A stretch of DNA of 64,000 nucleotides, taken from Margaritifera margaritifera. Lineage: Eukaryota > Mollusca > Bivalvia > Unionida > Margaritiferidae. The notes beneath the pieces were generated by a model. It saw only the letters and a program-made list of their open reading frames with translations, made no database searches and was not told the origin of the DNA. Every line of letters begins with the position of its first letter. The first letter of the stretch is position 1. The stretch covers positions 1,882,001 through 1,946,000 of the forward strand of contig JAQPZY010001471.1 of NCBI GenBank assembly GCA_029931535.1. The letters are read 5' to 3'. Made by a program: the position numbers and the translations under genes. Shown one piece after another: positions 12,802-25,590 of the stretch.

Positions 12802-14104
12802 TCTATCAGGCGACCTGCGGTCTTTACTTTAGAAGATTGCCTGTTTTGATTTACGTGTCATGCGTTTCACTTTCAATGTATTTAAATAAATTACTTACAA
12901 GTAGTATCATAAAAAATTTAAACACAAATATGTCTCCCTTGCAAAAAATTCTAAGGAAACAAATGAAGTATTGAATTTAATGTAGACACCAGGATAACAA
13001 AAACAAGTAAATAAAGAAGAGATTATTGATCAGATATATTGGTAAAATATTGTTATATTTAATTTCGTGTGTAATAATTTTATTTCTTTTGTTTTCAGAC
13101 ATACTTTATTTTAGCTATTTTAATTTTCATAAGATATATTTTATTTTGGGTTTGCATGTACATTCCTCTGTTAAGTGATGTGTTTTCCAGGAGTAAATTG
13201 TCAGGTTAATATTTGCAATACTATATTTCAGGCATACATTTGACATATTATAGAGCTGACACATTATTTAATGTTAGTAAGCAACATTGTCTTTCTAGAT
13301 GATAAGTATTTTTGTTTATGTTAGGTCTTCTTTCTTTACACAGAGGTCCTGTCTATTTAGTTAGCATATGTAATTAAATCAATTGCGACATGATCTGCAG
13401 GCAAAGTTCAGTTCGTTTACGCTGACCAGTGGAAACGAATGTGTGGTGTGTTGACAAATAACACATGTTTCTGCGACACATCTTATCCTGCAAAACAAAA
13501 CTGTGAGCTTCTATGATGTATATCATTCCATGTAGAAATGATAAACAATCTCCCAAAATGTTAAACAAGAGACTGTAACGGACGTAAATGCTTATCTTTG
13601 AGAAAGAAAAAAGATAAAGTCACAGTGTATGAATACATTGGTTGCAGTTGTGAAAATAACGTAAAACAGTTTTTGCTGAACACAAAACAGTTATAGTATT
13701 ACTCAATGTTAGAGGGAAATATTGACTGCAAAATTTGAGACAACTTCTAGTAATGTACAGTTTTCCGTGGACACAATATACTTCTAACAAAACCGCTGTA
13801 AACCTGACACTTGGGCACTACCGACAGTGTTTAAAGGTATCAGCAATTTAGGCGAATCCCCACGTGATACACATACTATAGCGCATTTCCCTCGTGATCA
13901 ACAACCGACCAGAGAACAAAGGATGCTTACCAAGATGTCATTGTCGTTCATTAGCGCAAAAATACCACCCGCCCACCGCGAGACAGTGATTATAAGTACC
14001 TTCAGTGCGTATCTGCCCACCCAAGAGCATAACAAAAAAATCGAATATAATCATGACATGACTCATATAAACTTGCTTACTGATATGCAAGAGGCACTGT
14101 TCAA
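12793..14104. other. Unique AT-rich DNA, nothing recognised
   Basis: No feature found. A 95-codon plus-strand ORF at 13827-14114 has no recognised relatives and overlaps the next tandem repeat. Confidence 0.45.
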
Positions 14105-14372
14105 TGTAGAATAGAAAAACTGATCGCATGATAGCATCGTCTATGTTTTATGTAGAATAGAAAACAGATCGCATGATAGCATCGTCTATGTTATATGTAG
14201 AATAGAAAAACAGATCGCATGATAGCATCGTCTATGTTATATGTAAAATAGTGGAATAGAAAAACAGATCGCATGATAGCATCGTCTATGTTTTATGTAG
14301 AATAGGAAAGCGGATCGCATGTTAGCATCGTCTATGTTAATTGCAGAATAGGAAATCAGATCGCATGTTAGC
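14105..14372. repeat. 46-bp minisatellite, about 6 copies
   Basis: The unit contains CAGATCGCATGATAGCATCG followed by TCTATGTTATATGTAGAATAG. Starts at 14105, 14151, 14196 and about 14250 show a 45-46 bp period, with one copy extended by a short TAGTGGAA insertion. The array decays at the right end. Confidence 0.93.
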
Positions 14373-14454
14373 ATCGCAACTGACGCAAGAGATTCAGGCA
14401 AAAAGCACTTTGTAATGAAAGTATCGAAGTCTTCATCCTTTGGGCCAGATGTTT

Positions 14455-14520
14455 GTGTTTGTGTATGTATGTGTATGTGTGTGTGTGTGCGCGCGCGTGT
14501 TTGTGTGTATGTGTGTGTTT
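14455..14520. repeat. (GT)n-rich microsatellite
   Basis: Interrupted GT repeats with a GCGCGCG core. Confidence 0.9.
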
Positions 14521-15657
14521 TAACGTTTCGCAACACAAACTTTGACGTTTTGGACACTTTTAGAACTATTGTAAATTTTCAATAAAGGTGAAATCAAAAC
14601 TAAATTTTACTTTTTGTTCTTGTCATTGGCATAAATTGATCATTTGATTACCTAAGTGCCTTAAGTTATTTTGGAAGATCTTTTCAAATGGATTGGAAGA
14701 ATTCCTGTTACATATTACTGCATGTGTGATATAATATAGGAAACGAACTCTACAGGAAGAAGGGCGTATTGCACTTAATTTATAATCAAATGAGATAAGC
14801 TAAGAACTAAACCGTACTGGGAATATGGGTGTAAAATCGTTCATTTACAATCGAAATCCTAATATGTCCAAAGTTGAGTATTGAAATATCAATATTATAA
14901 ACAACTAGATTCACTTTACCTTCTAAACAGCCCTAAAATCTGGTAAAAATACATTTTCATGCATAGACTTATTTCTGTCATAAAATACTAAAATACTGAT
15001 AAATATTCAACTTGATACCCCTATGACGTCATAGGTAAAGGCTGACGCCACGTGACGAAATGGTAGTGGAACGCAAAAAAATTCAATTTTAGCCAGAAAT
15101 ATACCCTTTTGAATAATATTGAACATGGAGCGCAGGCATCATCCATATTTGTCAAGTGGTAATGAAGGCTAATCATGACAACGTAAAAGAGCTGAGCTGG
15201 GCCGTAAATGCGTTCCATGTTAAAATTAAAAATAATTATTCTTTATTTCGCTTCAGAAGATCATTCTAAGATTACAAAAACAACATAAATGTCTAAATTT
15301 CTAAAACAAAATTTGGGAAGAAATATGGTTATTGGATCATAATAGATTAAGAAATAATAAAATACGTGTTTTATACTATTTCCATTCCTGCGCTATCTCA
15401 GCGGAGATTTAGATCAAACTTAAGAGATATATGAAAGTAAAAACTTTGAGTGGGTATAAAAACTGAGAAAGCACGACTTCGTTTTCTTATTTCAGAACAA
15501 AAACTTTGAGGTATTTAATATATTAAGGCTGCAACGTTTACAAAAATTTATAAACGAGTCTACCATAGAATAACCGAAAAGATGTCGTTTAATCAAACCG
15601 ATTTGAACGCAACCTTTCATCCGATCTTCAGTTTCGGCTTACAGATGAAAGCTGTAT
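14521..15657. other. Unique AT-rich DNA
   Basis: No gene or repeat recognised. A 14-bp palindrome CTATGACGTCATAG at 15021-15034 contains a cAMP-response-element core, but no surrounding promoter evidence was seen. Confidence 0.4.
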
Positions 15658-15666
15658 ATATATAAA

Positions 15667-15730
<64 letters not shown>

Positions 15731-15817
15731 GATTATAATGTAGATACTAACAGTCATACATATAACTACATATTTTATATAAATAGTATATGCATACATA
15801 TATATATATACATACAT

Positions 15818-15902
<85 letters not shown>

Positions 15903-15917
15903 TACATACATACATAT

Positions 15918-15982
<65 letters not shown>

Positions 15983-16165
15983 TATATACATACACACATA
16001 CATATATACATACACACATACGCATATACACATACATACATACATACATACATACATACATACATACATACATACATACATACATACATACATACATACA
16101 TACATACATACATACATACATACATACATACATACATACATACATACATACGTACATACACATGT
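15658..16165. repeat. Composite (TA)n/(TACA)n/(CA)n microsatellite, 0.5 kb
   Basis: Blocks of TA (about 15670-15725, 15849-15888, 15931-15974) alternate with TACA tetranucleotides (15810-15832 and a long run at 16030-16150) and CA. It lies just downstream (minus-strand sense) of a Penelope-like relic. Long ORFs on both strands over it are artefacts of low complexity. Confidence 0.97.
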
Positions 16166-16195
16166 ATACAATATATAAATTCCTCCACTAAAAAT

Positions 16196-16590
16196 CTATA
16201 CAATTATATATAATGCCTTAGTATTAAGGCCATTGGGATACAAAGTATCTAACCGATTAATCCAATAACTTTCTTTAATAAGTCTGTTCATTTCGCCGTG
16301 CACAATATCGATTGGCATGAAAGAAAAATCACGTAAAGAGTGATTATTTGTATTAAAATGTATTGAAACATTAGAGGAGAACTGAGGATCCATACAATTT
16401 TTTATATGAAAACGGTGATTATTCATTCTCTTAGAAACTTGTTGAAGTGTTTGTCCAACATATTGCATGTTACATTTTTTACAGATTATCAAATAAATTA
16501 CATCAGTTGATGTTATGTCTATTACCGTTTCATCCCGTTTTTGCCATGCATGTCCAAAATATTGACCAGAATATCTCTCTTGACTTCATT
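16196..16590 (-). pseudogene. Penelope-like element GIY-YIG endonuclease relic
   Basis: Minus-strand translation gives TDVIYLIICKKCNMQYVGQT, the GIY-YIG core preceded by a Cys-X2-Cys pair. It continues with SKRMNNHRFHIKN, SIHFNTNNHS and KESYWINRLDTLYPNGLN, the conserved Arg/His, Glu and Trp-Ile blocks of the C-terminal endonuclease of Penelope-like retroelements. The open frame reads upstream to about 16590 (RYSGQYFGHAWQKRDE), beyond the first Met at 16492. No reverse transcriptase was found upstream, so this is a truncated 3' remnant. The frame itself is intact and the catalytic blocks are present. Its 3' side runs into the large TACA microsatellite after about 30 bp. Confidence 0.85.
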
Positions 16591-16599
16591 TTCTATCCG

Positions 16600-17429
16600 C
16601 TATACTACCAATATTAATAATTTGTATTTATGCTGAATCGGTTATGTGTATTGTTAGAACTGCGATGGCAATCAAGTTCAGCGAAGTTCTGTTTTGTTAC
16701 AAGTGCTATATTGTGTCTGTATTTTAACTGTGTAACTGATTTAAGGTTTTGTAAAGGATACTATATTAGTAAGAATTCGTCGTTTAATGTATGTGAAACA
16801 GAGAGGGGAGAGAAATCCTAATCCAGTGTACACGAACGCTACTTGTGTGCTCATTCTTCTGTATGTATTTTCAGCAAATATATTTGCATATCGCCATTGT
16901 ATTTTGATATTATGATTAATTGGACCGAATAGTTAATAATGATCATGTGTATTACGACATAGTATTTTATGTTTGTATTCATCACTTTTGGAAAAAAAAA
17001 CAACGTCGGTAACGACTATGTCTGTACTGCAAAACTAGTCAAGTTTTAAAGTGAAATGGCCAGCGGGGGGTTGGGGGTTGGGGGGTTGGGGGAGGAGTAG
17101 GGGAGGGATAGAGAAGAGGTGAGCGATGAGGATAAAGAATGTGCATTTAAATAAAAGAGGTGACAAAAACTAAAGGTGGAAATATTATATCGATAGAGCC
17201 TTGGAAATGTGTTTCTAATATAATGTGTTCATAAATCGACTTCTTAAACATTTCATTTGTTCGGCATATCAGGTTTTCCCTATTCCGAAATGAACGAATG
17301 GACGCAGAATTAGTCACATCCTATTCCATCTATTCGAGTAGTTGTTTTCTGATTGACGTTTTACTTTTGGTCTCTAACTTCTCTGAACGAATACTATATA
17401 ATTGTTGGAAATTCCACCCGTGCTTCAGT
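16600..17429. other. Unique DNA with a G-rich patch
   Basis: No gene recognised. A G-rich run (17063-17103: GGGGGG, GGGG, GGGGGG, GGGG-type tracts) could in principle form a G-quadruplex on the plus strand. Confidence 0.45.
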
Positions 17430-17790
17430 CCAATTATTCGTTGGACAACTTCATTAGCTGTCCAAAACTCCGTTCACTCATCTGTGCGCTTTTCTGTCCG
17501 TTTTCCCTCTCAATCTAGCCATATGTTTGTCCGTGTATGGGCCCTTTCATTTATATGTTCACTCATCAGTCTGCATGTCCCTCCATACTTGCATTCATCT
17601 ATAAGTTTGCCTGTCCATCAGTTCCTTCAGCCATCCGTTCGCCAATTGCCCATTGTCTATTCGTTCTTTCCTGATCAGTCAGTTTGTATTTCCTCCCTTC
17701 GTCCGTCCTATTTTTATCAATCTATTGTTGTGTTTGTATGCCAATCTAAACAACCGTCTGTTTGTCTCGTCTACAAGTTGACTGTTTTTG
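17430..17790 (+). repeat. Degenerate pyrimidine-rich tandem repeat (CCRTCYGTC type)
   Basis: Imperfect TCTGTCCGT, CATCCGTTCGCC and CCTTCGTCCGTCC words recur. They resemble decayed units of the 20-bp array at 43.2-46.3 kb (CATCCGTCTGTCCATCC). The 168-codon ORF across it (17298-17804) is Ser/Pro/Val-rich like the array translation and is probably not a gene. Confidence 0.5.
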
Positions 17791-17804
17791 TCGTCTTCAA
17801 ATAA

Positions 17805-18455
17805 TTTTTGTTGAAACAGAATATATATTAAAAATGTAATACACCACGAAAGTTTGCTTTCTTTTCATAGATGTTCCTCCCGTTTTGCACATTAAAGGAG
17901 GATTGTTAAACTTTTTTTTGATAAAGGAAATCAAAAGAGGAAGCTATAGTGAAAAGCAGAGTTGTTATTCTTCATCATGTGCATGCCTGCTTACACTGTA
18001 CATATATACAACAATTGCATATATGGAAATAACTGTGAATGCATGTCATTTGAAAAATAATACTTCAAACGCACTTGTATAATGTTGTCTTGATGTTTCC
18101 CATTTGGTCGAACACGCAAGCACAGCACAACTAGGAAATAGCAGCTAGTCATGTTCGCAATTTAAGAAATGCAGCGAACGTGAAAAGAAGCAAAATTATA
18201 TTAGTGCATTAATATTATCTTCATTAAACAGCAAATTTGCTAGTATGTGTGTTTGCATTTGTGTGTTTGTGTGTAATTGTTCCACAGAGAGCGAGTGTAT
18301 GTGTGTTTCTGTCTGTGTGTGTGTGTGTGTTTGCCAGGGGATGTTTTATCGCGCTGACGAAAACGAATAATATTGCATTGACGTGTAATCCGATCAGGTT
18401 TCCTTCCTATAATTTACTTCCATGAAATATATACCCATTCTAAACACGCTACCCT
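17805..18455. other. Unique DNA with a short GT-rich patch
   Basis: Nothing recognised apart from interrupted GT repeats at about 18240-18335. Confidence 0.45.
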
Positions 18456-18820
18456 CATTCGGACCATCTCGGCTATTTCTGCGAGAGAGAAAATATGCTT
18501 CTGATGCAAAGTCGGCGTAGTAATTTGCAGAAACATAATACGTTTTGTTCGCCCGAAATTTCTTCGCCAAAAAATAACAACCGCGATCTATTCAGACCAT
18601 CACGGTATAGTTTACGATGGGATTGACACTAGGATTAACAGAGAAGCTGCGAATGAAACAATAGTTTCATGCTTTCGCAACGTCTAAGTCAATCTTTGTT
18701 TAGTAAATTCTAGAGGTGGTCCGAATGGCAGCTAATGGCCATTATCGGCATACATTAGAGGTATGATCAGTCGGTTTGGCTGAGAAGTTGCGAATGCCCT
18801 ACCAGTAAAACAATAGTAAG
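18456..18820. repeat. Possible small inverted-repeat element with internal duplication
   Basis: CATTCGGACCATCTC at 18456-18470 is mirrored by GAGGTGGTCCGAATG at 18713-18727 (one mismatch), which could be terminal inverted repeats of a 272-bp element. A related ATTCAGACCATCACGG lies inside at about 18590. In addition, a block near 18593-18675 (ending GAGAAGCTGCGAATG, then AAACAATAGT) is repeated imperfectly about 140 bp downstream (GAGAAGTTGCGAATG, AAACAATAGT). No clear target duplication was seen, so the class is unknown. Confidence 0.4.
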
Positions 18821-18885
18821 GGAAGTAACTACCACAGCTACAACAGATTTTATAAAAAAATATGCTAAAGAAACTGTTCATCGCC

Positions 18886-18905
18886 TCTCTCTCTCTCTCT
18901 GTCTC

Positions 18906-18968
<63 letters not shown>
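18886..18968. repeat. (CT)n-(CA)n microsatellite
   Basis: CT repeats interrupted by GTCTCT, then about 27 bp of CA. Confidence 0.97.
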
Positions 18969-18969
<1 letters not shown>

Positions 18970-18972
<3 letters not shown>

Positions 18973-21900
18973 TACACTAACATGTAACTGCAAATACATA
19001 ATAGTATTCACCCATAATTTCCAGAAATACAAACAACTTTACAATGACAATTATAATGAAGATTAATTAGACCATTTGAATTTACCAGTTTTTCTATGAA
19101 GGTGAAGAAACATTTTTTTTATTAAAGTAACTTCGATCTCATTAACAAATCTAATAACAGCAAAGCTAAATACACTACGTTACTAAATTAAATCGGTGGC
19201 ATAGACTGATTAATTTCACCAAGAAAACAATTCCCAACGATACAACTGAGAGCCGTCGACGCCTGATGCAAAAGGCTTTATCATGAATAAGAAAATGTTC
19301 GCCATATTGAATAAACGTTTGGAATAATATAACTAATAAGAAACATATCAGTTTTGATAAATATGAACAGAAAAGAGAGCATTAACTTCTTCCTCTTGCA
19401 CGTCTATGTGTACAGTGTATTTACACAAACAGAACACGTCACTCATATGTTTGTAACGGTGATGGACATCATTTGATGTTTTCCGCTGTATGTGACTTTA
19501 TCATCATTTTGCATTAAAACACAGTGAAGACTAATACCCATGTCAAAAACAAAACTGTTCTATAAAGTATCCATGTAGTAGATACATCTGAAAAACTATC
19601 ATTAAAATCTGACATAGCACCGAATATAGTCAAAAGCAAACCTAGTCCTTTGAAGGAGACAACAATATCTCTTCGGCGTTCAATCTCATCAAAATGTAAA
19701 CATTTCTTACCATGACTGGTATGTACAAAATGGGGCTATTAATTCAAGCTGGTTATAACCGCTCGCTTAAAGAACAGTTGCTTGAGGCAGGGTTTCCTAC
19801 GGAAACAAAATATTGTCTGAATTCTTGCAGGGAGTGATTTTATTTTCCGAAGAATGAATATAAACACGTTGTGTAACTTTATGCAAACTGCATCATCCAC
19901 TTAATGGATTTCGCTTCAAATTTAGTTACCTTCCGTAACCCATGTATTTTTATTATCTTCAAACTGAACTGCAGTTGCCACATGAAAGTTGGATATTTTA
20001 ACATTTCCTTTAATGTTACGCAAAAATATCGATGATAGTAAAGGATAATTATATTTACTTGTTGATTTGTTTATTGCTTGGATTTCAAAGACAAAAGCTA
20101 TATCGTCTACAAGCACCAGGAATGCAATATAAAATTGTTGCATTAAAAGAATGGGTCTGGTGTCTTTCCTATCTTTGTTTAAACAATTTGCTGAATGTTT
20201 GATTGTTAGATTAATTATATAAGGAAAACTTCAAACGATATTACAGAAGGGACGACTGTTGATAGGCCTGCAGAGTGCAATTAAGTTCAGATATGATCAA
20301 TCTACACATATCTAAATATATTATATTTATCTGATGATTCATGATCTTAAACAGTCAATAACAGGGTTCTAGAGAAAAAATAAATAAAAAGGGAAACAAA
20401 ACTGTTTGTCTCTATTTCTTAATGTTCTACCAATAAATAAAAATAACTTGTATCTGACTACACTGCTTCCGTGGGCGCGTATAGTTTTACCTCCACTATG
20501 AACGAAGCACCTCAGCTCACAAGATGCAGCACTGCGCTGCTCAGCAGTTAGCATTCGGCAAAAAAGGCTGAAGGGAATCCGGTTGTTTTACACCTTGGGA
20601 GATGAGCTATTCTATATCTGCAGGCCACTCTAATCAATTTACGTGGTGTCTACGGGTGCAGTAATAATTTTATAGTATATTTTTGTGTTAATATGAGAAA
20701 GGCAGTCCAAGAAAGGAAGTACTCTTCTAAGAATAAAAACAACCCCAAAATACACAGCCTTCATAAATAACAAATATAATAAAGAGGACGCTCTAGCGTC
20801 CTATAATAATTTTGACCTCCCGTCAAGCAATATAATTGTATGTTTTATAACCTATGTACATCTCTTTAAGATATATTTATTCAGGTACAAATGTAATTAA
20901 GAAAGGATTATCTATTTAATTGCTTTCTTTGCTTTCTAAAATACAGGAGGATGCAGGTGTAACACTGCTTTTTCATTTTTCATAAACGCAAGACCTTTGA
21001 GGGATTTGTTAGGTGTAAAAACTACAGCAATGCCAATCTATAGCATTAAATTTCTACTAGATCATACTTCCGGAAACATAAATAGAGAACTTAAACCGAC
21101 CCTTGCCGATAAAGATTCTTGCAAACACTATTTTTGAACATTTCCTTCATTCTAGAAGAATAACAAATGACAATACAAGACTAGATTTGAGACACAATCA
21201 CAACGTCCAATGAAACGGTATTGGTTTATCCCCTGAAATAAGATCACATTTATTTGACAAAAGTAAAATACTTGCATTTATTTTTGTCACTTAAAAACCC
21301 CCACTTTAAAACATATTTTAGAAAATATGAAGAACTGGATTTAAAACACTAGCAATCTAATTCTAGTGCCGAAACGCTTCTTAATTAAGCGTGGTGTGTG
21401 AGTGACAAAGTAAAATTCCGAGTTTCCAGACAAAATTGGAAGAAATCAGGTTTGTCTATTAATCGAGTACTATCCAACAGGTCTCCACTACTTACACAAA
21501 ATTCCAAGAGGCAACTTTTATTACCTTCTACGCAGAAGACCATATCAGCCGTTCTTTCCTAGGATTTCAGATGCTGGACAAGTCTTAAGTGACTAGGTAT
21601 CAGATGGACTTAGTTGAGACTTGTTGTCTTGGTTGGTTCAAATGTAATGTATCTTATATATTTAAGCAAGAAAATGAAATTCCAATTACTGTGAATTATA
21701 AGTGACTAGCAGTGGGGAAAAATAAGATTTGCTTTTCTGCAATGCAAAATGATAATAATTTTATTAAACACAGCATGAGACTCAATTCAAGTTTTTATGT
21801 CAAAATGTATCGATGTATCTCATAATGGAGACATTCCTGCAGTGACATGCAAATAAAACAGACAATGACATAAATAGATGGTAGATTTTGGAAAATCATC

Positions 21901-23337
21901 TTTTCGATTCATACTCTAACGTTTTTTTTGAACTTGTTAACCTGATACATTAAGTGGGAAATCAGAGATCAATTCATGAAGCGTTCAAGTTATTCTTTGA
22001 TACAACTGTAAGAAACCAACCTTAATCTTACAGGGGTTGGCAGATAAAGTAACGCACTACAATGGTTGCTGCTACAAGATATATGTATGGTATATTTGTA
22101 GGATTTATACAAAACGTGTAAATGCATATAGAAACGATAAATCTATCCCAACACATAAATGTCAGATCGTGTATCCGTTACGTAAAAATTCCTTATTCCT
22201 GTTGTCTACGAGCGAATGTGCGATTATCTCTTAATTAAAATGAATCAGATGTGACTTTATGTTTTTTTAAAGATATATGATCAGCTTCAAAAGATGTTAC
22301 TCCCAATGTATGTGCCATATTGCTTCTTTCTCATTATTCTATTACTCCTTTCTACTTATTTGAAGCTGGATCTGACAAAAACAAATACGCCAAATTAGCG
22401 TAACGTAACAACGGCTGATAATTATGGATTGTATCGTGGTACTAATCAAGAAAGCCTTGTACATATTTGCAAGTGCATGTAGCCAAGTCGGACGATGAAT
22501 TATACTGTTCCTCATATTTAGTTGCGCACAGTTTAGTATTCAATATTGCCTCTAAATCAGACTATATTCGATACTGTTAAACTAGATTGTTTGTAAAGCA
22601 CGTATCACAGCACTCCACTGTTTGAATCACAATTTAGGTCCAAGTTTCGCAGGCGGAGGATCAGATCCAGGTGCCAAAGTTAGTTATATATTTCAATTTT
22701 TCATGTTACGCCCAGCAAGAATACATTTGTGGTCATAGGTAAGGGATACTAATAGTTTTGTAGTTATGACTCAGATGCCACATTTGTATGCCATTAGGGC
22801 ATGACCCAGGTGTCTCATACTAGGTCTAATCTGATATTTGTCGACAGATGAGTCTATGATCATGCACGTATACTAATTCTCAAACATGCTGGAATTACAA
22901 CTTACGAGTTATTTTAATTAATTATGTAAAACCATCCCATACCTTTTGGCCCCGCCCCTGGGACATGCTTCAAAATTCTAAAACGGTTGCACACACGTAC
23001 AGATGATTTCCAATCATATCCCTATGTGTTAAGTTTCTATCCTGAAGGATGTAGGAGGAGTTTCGCGACGCTACGAAGGCACAAAGGTAAGAAAGAATGT
23101 ATATACTCACATCTCAAACACAAAAGGACATGATCGCATTATATACGCTCTTTTGTCTGAAATGGGTGAGGAATGAATATTCTAAGTTAAAAACCTAGGA
23201 AACGATAAATATTTAACAAAGAGGTAGTGGATTCAGAAAGAAATACAGACACACCTTTCTTATTCAGAAATGGAAATATATAAAGAATCTTTAACTTGAC
23301 AGAAGTAGCTGAGTTTGAAAAGCAGCCCTCGAAAGTC
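18970..23337. other. 4.4 kb of unique AT-rich DNA, no gene recognised
   Basis: The longest feature-free stretch. Only short ORFs without resemblance are present. A small hairpin, AGGACGCT-CT-AGCGTCCT, lies at about 20787-20804. This would be a reasonable place to look for host intron or enhancer sequence. Confidence 0.45.
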
Positions 23338-23420
23338 AGCACGAAATTAGACAGAAAATACCCACGCTAACGCCATGATACCGAAATTAGACAGAAAACT
23401 CTCACGCTGACGCCATGATG
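23338..23420. repeat. 41-bp direct duplication, 2 copies
   Basis: CGAAATTAGACAGAAAA followed by ...CACGCTAACGCCATGATAC is repeated at once with a few substitutions (CACGCTGACGCCATGATGC). Confidence 0.9.
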
Positions 23421-24169
23421 CTAAGTATGAGACTATTTTCTGTTCATAAAATGACAACTATATCTGAAATCTGTCAAGTGTGGCATTTATACCAGCGTGC
23501 AAGTTTATCAATGTTTCTTATCTCTTTATGAAAAAGCGATAATTATAATATATACTTAATGGATAATGCATCTCACCCATTTAATAAAGAGGGCAACAAA
23601 ATAATTGACAGGAATATTCAATTTAATATTAATACTTTACGATATAATTATTTGCGAACGAAAACATTGCTAGGGAAGAGACCTTGAACAAAAAGAAAGG
23701 CTCTAACAAATGCTTTGTTTCTATAGATTTCTGTAAAAGAAATGAGATACGCAATGCAGTATACTTTGTAGAGAAGAATGTTGTAAATTTAACTGATCTG
23801 AACTGGTCGTTGAAAGTAGGGTCGCGAGTTGCAGTTTTCTCTAATAAGAAAAGAATTTCTGATCAATTTATTGAATTTCAACCAAAGGGCTATAAAAAGG
23901 TACCGAAAATAAACTGATCTAATTCATTTGTAATCGTACTTCGTTAGTCTTAGTCTTGTTATGCTTGGCATCTTTGGATATACTATTTTTTATTTTAAAT
24001 TTGATCTATATAAAAATATATCTATCCAGAAGTCTTTCTATTCTTCTTTCCGTCGATTACTTTCTCGCCTGGTGTAAGTGACTCCTCAATTTTCCATTGA
24101 GACAGAGATGAGCGGAATATAATTGACCAGGTAAACCGACTGTATAGGTAAAGTAGATTTTATATTTCC
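23421..24169 (+). other. Unique DNA with one unassigned small ORF
   Basis: An open frame at 23684-23917 (77 codons, non-ATG start) encodes a lysine-rich peptide with KGSNKCFVSIDFCKR and DLNWSLKVGSRVAVF. Its composition is more protein-like than most ORFs here, but no family is recognised. It may be a fragment of an unidentified mobile element. Confidence 0.3.
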
Positions 24170-25590
24170 AATTAAAGTTGCAAGAGCAGTCAGCATGTAA
24201 TTCAGTGAAGAATATGCTTTATAATATACGAAAAAGATGTAGTTTCTTTAAATCTCTCTGTCAAAATACATTGTATTTCCTTACCTATCCACATCACACT
24301 TTTCAGTACACTACCCAACTATCCTCTAATTCATCTATCACTCATATAGTGTTGTCTTTAGGCACAAATAACAAATATTATAAACTTAGAAACCAAACTT
24401 CATTCCACAATTTTGGTATACGAATTCGTCCTCATCTGGAAGCAGCAAAAATCAATCTTGCCAATTCCGCAAAATTCTATGTTTCCGAATCACCACCTTG
24501 TTGAAAAGCCCCCACTCCACCCCATCCCAACGTACTGCTAAATCAAAAAGTCCTGAACCAAACCTCTTGGTCTTTTTAGAGTAAATTCAATGCAATGAGA
24601 GATTCCTATCGTGGACATACGTCCCTGCATACAGATGGTTCGAAAGCAGGGGACGAGATTGCCATTGCAACACTCCGTGGAATCATCATGAGCCGGTTAC
24701 TGGATAAAGCCTCCATTTGTACTGCAGAAATTACAGCAATACTCAAATCTTTGAACACCATTGAAACCTCTCATAAACAAATTCATTATCTTTTCAGATT
24801 CACTTTTCGCAATGAAAACGTTGCAAAACCTTAATGTTTACAACCCTTAAATATCCCAATTTTTTACAAAAACATGTATTGCTCATACCATCTGGAAAAA
24901 ATATTCTGACAAGATGGATGCCTATTCACATTGACATTAAGGTGATGAAAGCTGTCCTGCAGTCGTCCATTTCTGAATGGAAGATTCCACATACTGTCTT
25001 CAAACATTATATAAATCAGCATGTTCTATATACTTGGCAAAACATGTGGAATGAAAACTTCACAAGCAAGGTTCGGAACATTAAACTCATCGTTGTCGAG
25101 TGGCATCCCTTTTATATAACAAATCAAAGTGACGAGGTGGTCGAATGTGTATAGGGTACACATACCTGACTCATGCATACTTCCTGAAGGTTGAACCTCT
25201 ACCAGAGTGCATACCATGCAAGTGTCCACTGACAGTGTAACACGTACGTATCGAGTGATCGATTTGCACACTGTAAACCAGAATGTTTTTGATGTGAACT
25301 CCACCAGAGAATATCATCAAGTTTTTGAGGGAATGCGGTTTATATGACAAGTTTTGACTGTATATTTTAAGAACTGTATGTTCTGTACCTTTATTTTCTA
25401 TTTTATAAGCCTTTTACAGAATGCTAACATCTTTTCGTTTATCTTTTATTTTGTAGTACTATATGTTTGTGTTTATTTGGAAGGATGGATCTTCCTAACT
25501 TTAAATTTTTTTTATATTTTTACATTTTTAGAACTTACTTTTAAATCGGCACCATAAAATCAGCGTTGTGTTGCTGTTAACCCATATATA
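24170..25590 (+). mobile_element. 3' half of a second LINE lineage (element C)
   Basis: Frameshifted but collinear pieces of a LINE C-terminal region. A pre-RNase H segment (GIRIRPHLEAAKINLANSAK) comes first, then RNase H, then a linker (AVLQSSISEWKIPHT). After the linker comes a Cys/His zinc-binding tail with YLTHAYFLK, PECIPCKCPLT and ECIDLHTV (about 25150-25290). The 3' UTR ends in CGGCACCATAAAATCAGCG and GTTGTGTTGCTGTTAACCCA near 25590, a 3'-end style common to such elements. The coding part of the tail recurs at 57.95-58.35 kb. Presence of RNase H suggests an I/Jockey-related group (inference). Confidence 0.85.
24583..24850 (+). pseudogene. LINE C RNase H domain, frameshifted
   Basis: SLHTDGSKAGDEIA carries the first catalytic Asp, and ASICTAEITAILKSLN the catalytic Glu. 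After a frameshift near 24781, IIFSDSLFAMKTLQNLN supplies the second Asp. The three carboxylates are therefore all recognisable, but the frame is broken and stops follow (for example after NVYNP). This domain would remove RNA from the RNA-DNA hybrid during reverse transcription. Confidence 0.82.

Noticed and set aside
15021..15034. CRE palindrome CTATGACGTCATAG as a promoter element
   Set aside because: An isolated site without other promoter evidence or a downstream gene.
15617..16203. Long ORFs (up to 184 codons) on both strands
   Set aside because: They translate TA, TACA and CA microsatellites (MYVC and IYIY runs) and have no coding meaning.
20787..20804. Hairpin AGGACGCT-CT-AGCGTCCT as a terminator or small RNA
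   Set aside because: Short, isolated and in a eukaryotic setting. No further support.
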